DNA from: Oscillospiraceae bacterium
GTDB taxonomy: Bacteria > Bacillota > Clostridia > Oscillospirales > Butyricicoccaceae
Assembly (NCBI GenBank): GCA_902797555.1
Contig: CADBTM010000164.1
Location: 1 to 9,401, forward strand
Length of the DNA stretch: 9,401 bases
Direction of reading: 5' to 3'
The translations under genes were made by a program, and so were the position numbers. The notes under the pieces are model-generated. The model saw only the letters and a list, made by a program, of their open reading frames with translations. It did not search any database and was not told the origin of the DNA. Shown here piece after piece: positions 1 through 5,845 of the stretch (the first letter of the stretch is position 1; each line of letters begins with the position of its first letter).

Positions 1-317
1 ACATGGAGCTGTGCGTGGACGAGCCCTTTGCCCTTTTGGAGCGGGTGCGCCACGCGGGATCGGTGTTTTTGGGCAGACACTGCCCCGAGGCGGTGGGCGA
101 CTATTTTGCCGGTCCCAACCACACCCTGCCCACCAGCGGCACCGCCCGGTTTTCCAGTCCTCTCTCGGTGGAGGACTTTGTCAAGCGCTCCCAATACACC
201 TACTATCCCAAGGAAGCGCTGGCGCAGGTGGCGGAGGATATCGCCCTCTTTGCCGAGCAGGAGGGTCTGACCGGTCACGCCCGCAGCGTCCGCATCCGGG
301 GAGAAAACGCCCTATGA
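1..317 (+). CDS. hisD: Histidinol dehydrogenase, C-terminal part (5' end outside window)
   Basis: HisD oxidises L-histidinol to L-histidine in two NAD-dependent, zinc-requiring steps in the cytoplasm; it is the last step of the pathway. Only the last ~104 codons are present, and the frame is open to the left edge. The ATG at position 3 is internal, because the residues after it match the middle of the family. Visible family motifs are the GDYFAGPNHTLPTSGTARFS block and the C-terminal HARSVRIR. Counting from the Met at position 3, Asp33, His40 and His92 have the same spacing (7 and 52 residues) as the E. coli HisD zinc ligand Asp360, substrate-binding His367 and zinc ligand His419, so the active-site half seen here is intact. 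The stop overlaps the hisC start as ATGA. Full-length family members are about 430 residues, so roughly three quarters of the gene lies to the left. Confidence 0.96.
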   Translation, partial: MELCVDEPFALLERVRHAGSVFLGRHCPEAVGDYFAGPNHTLPTSGTARFSSPLSVEDFVKRSQYTYYPKEALAQVAEDIALFAEQEGLTGHARSVRIRGENAL

Positions 318-1384
318 GCCGGTTTTTCAGCAGCCGGCTGGCCGATCTCGTCCCCTATACCCCCGGGGAACAGCCCCGGGAGGATGGACTCCTCAAGCTC
401 AACACCAACGAGCTGCCCTTTCCTCCCTCGCCCCGGGTGCTGTCCCGGGCGCAGGAGCTCACCCGCGCGCTGCAGCTCTATCCCGATCCGGACTGTACCC
501 TCCTGCGTCGGGAGCTGGCGCAGGCGTGGGGGCTGGAGCCCGAACAGATTCTGTGCGGCAACGGCTCGGACGAGATCCTCAGCTTTGCCTTTCAGGCCTT
601 TTGCAGCGACGACCGTCCCGCCCTTTTCCCCGATCTGACCTATGGATTTTACCCGGTGTTCGCCCGGGCAAACGGAGTGCCGTGGCGGGAGATCCCCCTG
701 CGGGAGGATTTTTCTGTGGTCATCGATGATTACCGCAATCTGGAGGGGACGGTGTTTCTCGCCAACCCCAACGCCCCCACCGGTCTGCAGCTCTCCCCCG
801 GGGAGATCGAGGTGCTCGTCCGGCAGGACCGCGGCAGGGTGGTGGTCATCGACGAGGCGTACGTGGATTTCAGCCGGCAGAGCGCTTTGCCTCTGATCCG
901 GCACTATGACAATCTGCTGGTGGTGCGCACCTTTTCCAAATCCCGCGCGCTGGCGGGAGCAAGATTGGGCTTTGGCCTGGGCGATCCCGCCCTCATTGCC
1001 GACCTCAACCGGGTGCGCTGTTCCTTCAATCCCTACAACGTATCCTCCCCTGCCCAGGCGCTGGGCAGGGCGATCCTGGAGGAGGAGGACAGCGTTCCCC
1101 TCCGGTGCGGGGCGGTGGTGCAGACACGGGAAAAGACCGTTCTCGGTCTGCGGGAGCGGGGCTTTTCGGTCACCGACTCCCGGGCGAACTTTGTCTTTGC
1201 CGCCCCGCCCCATATGGGCGGCGAGACGCTCTTTCACGCTCTGCGGGAAAAGGGCATTCTGGTGCGCCGATTTGACAAGCCGCGCATCGCGGAGTACCTC
1301 CGCATCACCGTGGGCACCGACGCCCAGATGGATCGGTTCTTTGCAGCATTGGACGACATCGGAAAGGAGGCCGGAGGCCTGTGA
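314..1384 (+). CDS. hisC: Histidinol-phosphate aminotransferase
   Basis: HisC is a PLP-dependent class I/II aminotransferase that transfers an amino group from glutamate to imidazole-acetol phosphate, giving L-histidinol phosphate. The 356-residue product has the usual length for the family (about 350-370). Visible motifs are LNTNELPFPPSP near residues 29-40, CGNGSDEIL at 81-89 (cofactor phosphate region), NPNAPTG at 151-157, DEAYVDF at 180-186, and TFSKSRALAGARLG, in which Lys209 should form the PLP Schiff base. The ATG at 314 overlaps the hisD stop by 4 bases and has GGGGAG at 298-303 as a ribosome binding site. The same frame is open further upstream, but those codons lie inside hisD and do not resemble HisC. 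Some HisC enzymes also transaminate aromatic keto acids; the operon context makes the histidine role the main one. Confidence 0.96.
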   Translation: MSRFFSSRLADLVPYTPGEQPREDGLLKLNTNELPFPPSPRVLSRAQELTRALQLYPDPDCTLLRRELAQAWGLEPEQILCGNGSDEILSFAFQAFCSDDRPALFPDLTYGFYPVFARANGVPWREIPLREDFSVVIDDYRNLEGTVFLANPNAPTGLQLSPGEIEVLVRQDRGRVVVIDEAYVDFSRQSALPLIRHYDNLLVVRTFSKSRALAGARLGFGLGDPALIADLNRVRCSFNPYNVSSPAQALGRAILEEEDSVPLRCGAVVQTREKTVLGLRERGFSVTDSRANFVFAAPPHMGGETLFHALREKGILVRRFDKPRIAEYLRITVGTDAQMDRFFAALDDIGKEAGGL

Positions 1385-1971
1385 GAACAGCGGAAATCAC
1401 CCGAACCACGGCGGAAACCGACATCTCCCTCCGTCTGGATCTGGACGGCACGGGAGAGAGCCGCATCCAGTCCGGCATCGGGTTTCTCGACCATATGCTC
1501 ACTCTGTTTGCCCGGCACGGCAGGTTTGACCTGACCCTTTCCTGTGCCGGCGACACCCGGGTGGACGACCATCACTCCACGGAGGATATCGGCATCTGTC
1601 TGGGAAACGCCTTTGCCCGTGCTCTGGGCGACAGGCGGGGCGTGCGCCGCTATGGGAGCATGCTGCTCCCCATGGACGAGGCGCTGGTGCTGTCCGCCGT
1701 CGATCTCAGCGGACGGGGCAAGCTGGTCTATGACCTGCACATTCCCACCGAAAAGGTGGGCACCTTTGACACCCAGCTGGTGCGGGAGTTCTGGGAGGCC
1801 TTTGCCCGGCAGGGCGGGATCACTCTCCACCTGCGCCAGCTTGCCGGAGAAAACTCCCACCATATCATCGAGGGCGCCTTCAAGTCGGCTGCCCGCAGTC
1901 TGGCACAGGCGGCGGCCATCGACCCGGAAGAGCGGGGTCGGGTGCCCTCTACCAAGGGGATGCTGGTATGA
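1381..1971 (+). CDS. hisB: Imidazoleglycerol-phosphate dehydratase (monofunctional)
   Basis: HisB dehydrates imidazole glycerol phosphate to imidazole-acetol phosphate, the substrate of HisC. The 196-residue protein matches the monofunctional family. It shows RTTAETDI at the N-terminus, GIGFLDHML with His38, ARHGRFDL, the metal-binding DDHHSTEDIG (His64, His65, Glu68), and the second metal site ENSHHIIEGAFKSAAR (His160, His161, Glu164). There is no N-terminal HAD phosphatase domain as in the enterobacterial fusion, so histidinol-phosphate phosphatase must be encoded elsewhere. The start is GTG at 1381, overlapping the hisC stop (GTGA). It is preceded by AAAGGAGG at 1363-1370 inside the end of hisC, a strong and correctly placed ribosome binding site. 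No in-frame ATG fits better. Confidence 0.96.
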   Translation: MRTAEITRTTAETDISLRLDLDGTGESRIQSGIGFLDHMLTLFARHGRFDLTLSCAGDTRVDDHHSTEDIGICLGNAFARALGDRRGVRRYGSMLLPMDEALVLSAVDLSGRGKLVYDLHIPTEKVGTFDTQLVREFWEAFARQGGITLHLRQLAGENSHHIIEGAFKSAARSLAQAAAIDPEERGRVPSTKGMLV

Positions 1972-2591
1972 TCGCCATTGTGGACTACGGTGTGGGAAAC
2001 CTGTTTTCCCTCCAAAGCTCGCTGGCGGCCATCGGTCAGACCGCTCAAGTCACCGGCGACCCCGACGCCCTGCTGCGGGCGGATCGGGTGATTCTCCCCG
2101 GTGTGGGCGCCTTCGGCGACGCGGCGGACAAGCTGCGGACCACCGGACTTGCGGAATCGGTCATCCTTGCCGCCAGGGCGGGCAAGCCTCTTTTGGGCAT
2201 CTGTCTGGGAATGCAGCTCCTTTTGGAGCGGGGAACGGAATACGGCGTGCACCCGGGGCTGGGGCTCATCCCCGGGGAGGTGCGCCCCATCGCCGAGACG
2301 ATCTCTCCCCAGGCAAAGATCCCCCACATCGGCTGGAACGCCCTCCGTTTTCCCGAAAACAGGAGTCCCCTGTTCCGTGGGGTAAAGGACGGCGACTTTG
2401 TGTATTTTGTCCACTCCTTTCACGGGGTGACCGACAAAGCATGGGTGGCGGCCACCGTCGACTACTGGGGCACGCTGACCGCCGCCGTCCAGCGGGAAAA
2501 TGTGTGCGGCTGCCAGTTTCACCCGGAAAAAAGCGGCGAGGTGGGTCTGCGCGTCCTCCGTGCCTTTTGCGAGGAGGGAGCGCTATGGTGA
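1968..2591 (+). CDS. hisH: Imidazole glycerol phosphate synthase, glutaminase subunit
   Basis: HisH is the class I glutamine amidotransferase subunit of IGP synthase; it hydrolyses glutamine and channels ammonia to HisF. The 207 residues contain the N-terminal IVDYGVGNLFSL, the oxyanion-region LPGVGAFGDA (43-52), the nucleophile elbow GICLGMQLL with Cys79, and the catalytic His185 and Glu187 in QFHPEKSG. The triad is therefore complete. The conserved HIGWN and FVHSFH blocks are also present. The ATG at 1968 overlaps the hisB stop (ATGA), with AAGGGGA at 1954-1960 as ribosome binding site. Its partner HisF is two genes downstream with hisA between them, the common hisH-hisA-hisF order. Confidence 0.96.
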   Translation: MIAIVDYGVGNLFSLQSSLAAIGQTAQVTGDPDALLRADRVILPGVGAFGDAADKLRTTGLAESVILAARAGKPLLGICLGMQLLLERGTEYGVHPGLGLIPGEVRPIAETISPQAKIPHIGWNALRFPENRSPLFRGVKDGDFVYFVHSFHGVTDKAWVAATVDYWGTLTAAVQRENVCGCQFHPEKSGEVGLRVLRAFCEEGALW

Positions 2592-3298
2592 TTTTGCCCG
2601 CCATCGACCTTTTGGGCGGCAAGGCGGTGCGTCTGCTCCGGGGAGAGTATCAGCAGCAAACGGTCTACTCCCACGACCCCGCCTCGGTGGCGGCCCACTT
2701 GGCGGCCTGCGGGGCACAGACGCTCCATCTGGTGGATCTGGACGGGGCCCGGGACGGCGGAACGCCGAACCTGCCCACGGTGGAACGCATTCTCGCCGCC
2801 TCCGGTCTGGGTGCGGAGGTGGGCGGCGGCATCCGGGAGCTCTCGTCCATCGAGCGCTATTGCGCGCTGGGGGTGGAGCGGGTGATCCTCGGAACGGCTG
2901 CCGTCACCGACCCGGCGCTCGTCCGGGAAGCTGTCCGGCGCTGGGGCGAGCAGATCGCCGTGGGCGTGGATATCCGGGACGGATATGCCGCCATCCGGGG
3001 CTGGCGGGAGCGGGCGCCCCTGTCTGCGGAAGCGCTGCTTTCCCGGCTGGAAGCGGACGGAGTCAGCACCGTGATCGTCACCGATATCTCCCGGGACGGC
3101 GCCCTGCAGGGGGTCAACCTGCCCCTGTACGAGACGCTTTCCCAACGCTTTTCCCTGCGGATCATCGCCTCCGGAGGGGTGACCTCCACGGAGGATATCC
3201 GCGCCCTGCGGGCGCTGGGGCTGTATGGTGCCATCGTGGGCAAGGCATGGTATGAACACAGGATCGATCTCAAGGAGGCCATAGCGGCAGCACTATGA
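2585..3298 (+). CDS. hisA: ProFAR isomerase (phosphoribosylformimino-AICAR-ribotide isomerase)
   Basis: HisA performs the Amadori-type isomerisation of ProFAR to PRFAR, the substrate of IGP synthase. The 237-residue protein is a (beta/alpha)8 barrel of normal size. It begins MVILPAIDLLGGKAVRLLRG with the catalytic Asp8 and has VDLDGARDG on strand 2, EVGGGIR on strand 3, GVDIRDGYAAIRGW on strand 5 with Asp129 and the HisA-type Trp140, TDISRDGALQG on strand 6, and IASGGV on strand 7. The GW element and the missing HisF N-terminus separate it from HisF. The ATG at 2585 overlaps hisH by 7 bases; it is followed directly by an in-frame GTG, but the ATG is better spaced from GGAGG at 2573-2577. A PriA-like double role in tryptophan synthesis is known in actinobacteria and nothing here suggests it. 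Confidence 0.95.
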   Translation: MVILPAIDLLGGKAVRLLRGEYQQQTVYSHDPASVAAHLAACGAQTLHLVDLDGARDGGTPNLPTVERILAASGLGAEVGGGIRELSSIERYCALGVERVILGTAAVTDPALVREAVRRWGEQIAVGVDIRDGYAAIRGWRERAPLSAEALLSRLEADGVSTVIVTDISRDGALQGVNLPLYETLSQRFSLRIIASGGVTSTEDIRALRALGLYGAIVGKAWYEHRIDLKEAIAAAL

Positions 3299-4062
3299 TA
3301 ACGAAACGGATCATCCCCTGTCTGGACGTAAGGGACGGACAGGTGGTAAAGGGAAAAAACTTTACAGATCTCCGCGAGCTGTGCTCCCCGGCGGAGCTGG
3401 CGGAACGATACAGCCGGGAGGGGGCGGACGAGCTGGTTTTTTACGATATCACCGCCTCCCATGAGGGCCGCAAGCTGTTCACCGACATTTTGCGGGAAAC
3501 CGCCCGGCGGGTGTTTATCCCCCTGACGGTGGGAGGCGGCATCTCCCAGCTGGCCGACTTTGAGCGGGTGCTGGACTGCGGCGCCGACAAGGTGAGCGTC
3601 AATTCGGGCGCCATCCGCGATCCCGATCTGATCGCCCAGGCAGCCCGCAGATACGGCGACCAGTGCGTGGTGCTTTCGGTGGACGCCAGGCGGACAGCCT
3701 CGGGCTATCGCGTGTTTGCCAAGGGCGGACGGGAGGACACCGGACTGGACGCCATTGCGTGGATCCGTCGGGGCGTGGCGCTGGGCGCGGGAGAGATCGT
3801 CCTCAATTCCATCGACACCGACGGGGTGAAGGGCGGATTTGATCTGGAAATGCTGTCCGCCGTGTGTCAGGCGGTATCCGTGCCCGTTATCGCTTCGGGC
3901 GGCGCGGGGTGCGCCGAGGATTTTCTTACCCTCTTCCGCACCCTGCCACGGGTGGACGCAGGACTGGCTGCATCCGTTTTTCACTACGGTCAGGTAGAGA
4001 TCCGAACGCTGAAAGCAAGCTTGAAAAGCGCGGGCATCCCCGTGCGGGAGGTGGAAATATGA
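3295..4062 (+). CDS. hisF: Imidazole glycerol phosphate synthase, cyclase subunit
   Basis: HisF uses ammonia from HisH to convert PRFAR to imidazole glycerol phosphate and AICAR, the latter feeding purine synthesis. The 255-residue barrel is full length. It starts MITKRIIPCLDVRDGQVVKG with catalytic Asp11 and continues with LVFYDITAS, LTVGGGI, DKVSVNSGAI, VLSVDARR with catalytic Asp130, GEIVLNSIDTDGVKGGFD, PVIASGGAG, and a phosphate-binding LAASVFHYGQ at the end. The ATG overlaps the hisA stop (ATGA). The nearest good Shine-Dalgarno, AAGGAGG at 3272-3278, lies 16 bases from the ATG, further than usual, so initiation here may lean on ribosomes finishing hisA. It presumably pairs with the HisH encoded just upstream. 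Confidence 0.96.
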   Translation: MITKRIIPCLDVRDGQVVKGKNFTDLRELCSPAELAERYSREGADELVFYDITASHEGRKLFTDILRETARRVFIPLTVGGGISQLADFERVLDCGADKVSVNSGAIRDPDLIAQAARRYGDQCVVLSVDARRTASGYRVFAKGGREDTGLDAIAWIRRGVALGAGEIVLNSIDTDGVKGGFDLEMLSAVCQAVSVPVIASGGAGCAEDFLTLFRTLPRVDAGLAASVFHYGQVEIRTLKASLKSAGIPVREVEI

Positions 4063-4706
4063 TCGACGTAAGTGAGCTGCGGTTTGACGCAGACGGGCTC
4101 ATTCCCGTGGTGGTGACAGACGCACGGACAAAGGACGTGCTCACTCTGGCCTATATGAATCGGGAAAGCGTGCGCCTCTCCATGCTGGAGGAGCGGACGG
4201 TATTCTGGAGCCGCTCCCGCCGTGCGCTGTGGCGCAAGGGCGAGACCAGCGGAAACGTGCAGCACCTCGTCTCTCTCACCGCCGACTGTGACCGGGACGC
4301 TCTGGTGGCCGAGGTCGAGCCCGACGGTCCCGCCTGCCATTTGGGAAATGCCTCCTGCTTTTCCTTTCCCCTGTGGCACAGCACCCAGCGGGAAAGCTTT
4401 GACCTGAGGACGCTGGAGGCTCTCCTTGCCCAGCGCAGGCGCGACCTGCCCGAAGGCTCCTATACCACCTATCTTTTTGAAAAGGGTCTGGACAAGATTC
4501 TGAAAAAGGTGGGAGAGGAAAGCGCCGAGGTGCTCCTCGCCGCCAAGGGCGGGGATCGGGCGGAGACCGTCTACGAGCTGGCCGATCTGGCCTATCACCT
4601 GATGGTGCTGATGGCACAGGCGGACATCTCGGTGGAGGACGTGCGAAAAGAGCTGGCCTCCCGCCACATCATCGACCACAAGATCAAGCAGGAAAAAATG
4701 ACGTAA
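4059..4706 (+). CDS. hisIE: Bifunctional PR-AMP cyclohydrolase / PR-ATP pyrophosphohydrolase
   Basis: HisIE catalyses steps 2 and 3 of the pathway: the C-terminal HisE half removes pyrophosphate from phosphoribosyl-ATP and the N-terminal HisI half opens the purine ring of phosphoribosyl-AMP. The protein has 215 residues. The HisI part (about 1-110) shows LAYMNRES, FWSRSRRALWRKGETSGN, DCDRDAL (Asp76, Asp78, Asp80 as likely magnesium ligands) and GPACHLGNASCF; Cys77, Cys93 and Cys100 are the likely zinc ligands. The HisE part (about 117-205) shows SYTTYLF, KILKKVGEESAEV, the metal-binding glutamates of that block, and ELADLAYHLMVLM. The two halves are joined without a stop, which is common in bacteria. 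The ATG overlaps hisF (ATGA), with GGAGG at 4047-4051. It is the last gene of the operon, followed 5 bases later by a terminator hairpin. Confidence 0.96.
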   Translation: MIDVSELRFDADGLIPVVVTDARTKDVLTLAYMNRESVRLSMLEERTVFWSRSRRALWRKGETSGNVQHLVSLTADCDRDALVAEVEPDGPACHLGNASCFSFPLWHSTQRESFDLRTLEALLAQRRRDLPEGSYTTYLFEKGLDKILKKVGEESAEVLLAAKGGDRAETVYELADLAYHLMVLMAQADISVEDVRKELASRHIIDHKIKQEKMT

Positions 4707-4753
4707 AAAAGCCCGCCGGGCATCCCTTTGGGAGCTCCGGCGGGTGTTTTTTT
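4705..4753 (+). terminator. Intrinsic terminator of the his operon, probably bidirectional
   Basis: An 8-bp perfect GC stem, CCCGCCGG (4712-4719) with CCGGCGGG (4737-4744), is followed by seven T (4747-4753) and preceded by a run of six A (4705-4710). A second small stem, TCCC/GGGA (4723-4726 with 4730-4733), sits in the loop. On the + strand it ends the his operon right after the hisIE stop; read on the - strand, the A run becomes a U run, so it can also end the convergent Hpt gene whose stop lies only a few bases away. Confidence 0.93.
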
Positions 4754-4757
4754 GCGT

Positions 4758-5102
4758 TTATTCGGCGATCATCGCTTCCAGCTTTGCCCTTTGGGCGGCG
4801 ATCTCATCCAGATATGGCTGATAGTCGGTCTCGACCCGACCGCGCAGCAGCTCGGTGATCTGGACGACCGGGGTAAGAATGGGGGTGAGCGACAGATTGG
4901 CCAGAACGCCCTTGAGGGCGTGAGCAGCCTCGAATCCGGCCTTCAGATCTCCCTGCGCCGGCGCCTCGGGCAGCGCCTGAAAGTTGGGATCCTTTACAGT
5001 AAGATTCACCAGGCGGAAATATAGTCCCTCATTGTTCACACATCGGCGAAGCCCTTCCTCCGCGTCGGCACCGAAAGCACGCAGAGTGTCCATATTCAAC
5101 AT
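4758..5102 (-). CDS. Stand-alone histidine phosphotransfer (Hpt) domain protein
   Basis: This 114-residue, probably all-helical cytoplasmic protein carries the Hpt signature AAHALKGVLANLSL, with His61 as the phospho-accepting histidine followed by the usual Lys64-Gly65 and a downstream Asn69-Leu. Hpt domains pass phosphate between a histidine kinase and response-regulator receiver domains, or between two receivers. The size corresponds to a single Hpt domain with nothing else attached, and no kinase or receiver gene is in the window, so its partners are unknown. The start at 5102 is chosen because a strong AAAGGAGG (5111-5118, - strand) stands 8 bases upstream; a second Met at codon 4 would be too far. 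A good sigma-A promoter precedes it. It is convergent with hisIE and divergent from the sigma-factor gene. Confidence 0.85.
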   Translation of the reverse strand: MLNMDTLRAFGADAEEGLRRCVNNEGLYFRLVNLTVKDPNFQALPEAPAQGDLKAGFEAAHALKGVLANLSLTPILTPVVQITELLRGRVETDYQPYLDEIAAQRAKLEAMIAE

Positions 5103-5143
5103 CGTTTCGCCCTCCTTTCATTGGTATTTCTTTCGATATTCTT

Positions 5144-5171
5144 ATTGTAACGGATCGCCGCAAAATGTCAA
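5144..5171 (-). promoter_or_regulatory. Sigma-A promoter of the Hpt gene
   Basis: Read on the - strand, a consensus -35 TTGACA (5166-5171) is separated by 16 bases from a -10 TACAAT (5144-5149), predicting a start near 5137 and a leader of about 35 bases before the ATG at 5102. This is the closest match to the sigma-A consensus noticed in the window. It lies back to back with the promoter of the sigma-factor gene, the two -35 elements being under 20 bases apart. Confidence 0.8.
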
Positions 5172-5188
5172 GAAGATTGTTTGCCGCG

Positions 5189-5217
5189 TTGCGCCACGCG
5201 CAGCTTGATGGTATACT
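5189..5217 (+). promoter_or_regulatory. Promoter of the sigma/anti-sigma operon (extended -10)
   Basis: A -35-like TTGCGC (5189-5194), a 17-base spacer and a -10 TATACT (5212-5217) with an upstream TGG (extended -10, TGn) predict transcription from about 5224 and a leader of about 76 bases before the TTG start at 5300. The same TTGCGC, spacer length and TGG-TAT arrangement recurs before the gene at 7391. The perfect inverted repeat TGCGC-CAC-GCGCA (5190-5202) overlaps the -35 and could hold a regulator. Confidence 0.7.
5190..5202. repeat. Small inverted repeat over the sigma-operon -35
   Basis: TGCGC (5190-5194) and GCGCA (5198-5202) are perfect inverted arms around CAC. The dyad covers most of the -35 and the start of the spacer of the sigma-operon promoter, a usual position for a repressor site. 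In GC-rich DNA such a short dyad can arise by chance, so an operator role is only a suggestion. Confidence 0.4.
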
Positions 5218-5264
5218 TTTAAAAAGCCCTGTAAGATTTCTCTCCCTCAAACGAATCATAGGTC

Positions 5265-5275
5265 GGAACGGTTCC
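5265..5275. repeat. Short palindrome in the sigma-gene leader
   Basis: GGAAC-G-GTTCC is a perfect 5-1-5 dyad in the untranslated leader, 25 to 35 bases upstream of the TTG start, loosely flanked by GGT and ACC. As RNA it would give only a weak 4-bp hairpin; as DNA it could bind a dimeric regulator. The stretch 5103-5299 otherwise holds only the two divergent promoters and the two ribosome binding sites. Confidence 0.35.
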
Positions 5276-5299
5276 AAACCACATTCAGGAGATGAGACA

Positions 5300-5845
5300 T
5301 TGGACGATCAAAGCTTGCTGGCCCTGCTCCGCGAGAACCCCGAACGGGGTCTGTCCGCGCTGATGGAGCGCTATCTTCCCCTGGTCGCCGCGCTGGTGCG
5401 CGGGCGGCTGGACGGAGTGTGCCCACGGGCGGACATGGAGGAATGCGTCAGCGACGTGTTTTCCCAGCTCTATCTTCAGCGGAACGACATCGATCTGAGC
5501 CGGGGGACGATCAAAGCCTATCTGTGTGCCATCGCCCGCAACAAATCGGCCGACGTGCGCCGTGCGGCCGGGCGGTACGATCCTCTGCCGGATGGCTGGG
5601 ACGTCCCCGAGGAGGATTCGGACGCCGAGACCCTGCTCCTTCGGCGGGAACGGCGTCAGGCGGTGGTGCAGGCTGTGCTGCGGCTGGACAACACCGACCG
5701 GGAAATCATCGTGCGAAAATACTTTTTCCGTCAGCCCTCGGCGGCGGTGGCAAAGGAAATGGGGATGACGGTTTCCGCCGTGGACACCCGCACCCACCGG
5801 GCGCTGAAAAAGCTGAGAGCCATTTTGGGAGAGGAGACCTTATGA
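5300..5845 (+). CDS. Sigma-70 family (ECF-like) RNA polymerase sigma factor
   Basis: The 181-residue product has the two-domain layout of small alternative sigma factors. Region 2 is at about residues 20-90 (LMERYLPLVAALVRG, MEECVSDVFSQLYL, GTIKAYLCAIARNKSADVRR), followed by an acidic linker around 100-115. Region 4 is at about 120-175 (LRLDNTDREIIVRKYF, then a helix-turn-helix in AAVAKEMGMTVSAVDTRTHRALKKLR). Such proteins direct core RNA polymerase to stress- or signal-specific promoters. The frame is open to 5165, but the promoter -10 at 5212 rules out the first codons. I place the start at TTG 5300, with AGGAGA (5287-5292) 7 bases upstream. The stop overlaps by ATGA a membrane protein gene, the usual sigma/anti-sigma pairing. 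The target promoters cannot be deduced from the window, and the exact ECF subgroup is not recognised. Confidence 0.87.
   Translation: MDDQSLLALLRENPERGLSALMERYLPLVAALVRGRLDGVCPRADMEECVSDVFSQLYLQRNDIDLSRGTIKAYLCAIARNKSADVRRAAGRYDPLPDGWDVPEEDSDAETLLLRRERRQAVVQAVLRLDNTDREIIVRKYFFRQPSAAVAKEMGMTVSAVDTRTHRALKKLRAILGEETL

Noticed and set aside
11..313. Upstream extension of the hisC frame
   Set aside because: It overlaps hisD, which has intact family motifs in its own frame; HisC similarity begins only at the ATG at 314.
275..1237. A 320-codon open frame on the - strand opposite hisC
   Set aside because: It lies fully inside hisC, whose motifs are intact; the antisense product has low-complexity Gly/Arg/Pro composition.
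5265..5269. GGAAC as a possible ECF-type -35 in the sigma leader
   Set aside because: No CGTC-like or similar -10 follows at about 16 bases, and the sigma-A-like TTGCGC/TATACT promoter upstream explains transcription better.
5029..5277. An 82-codon - strand frame across the promoter region
   Set aside because: It overlaps the Hpt gene in another frame and runs through both divergent promoters; no ribosome binding site or motif supports it.
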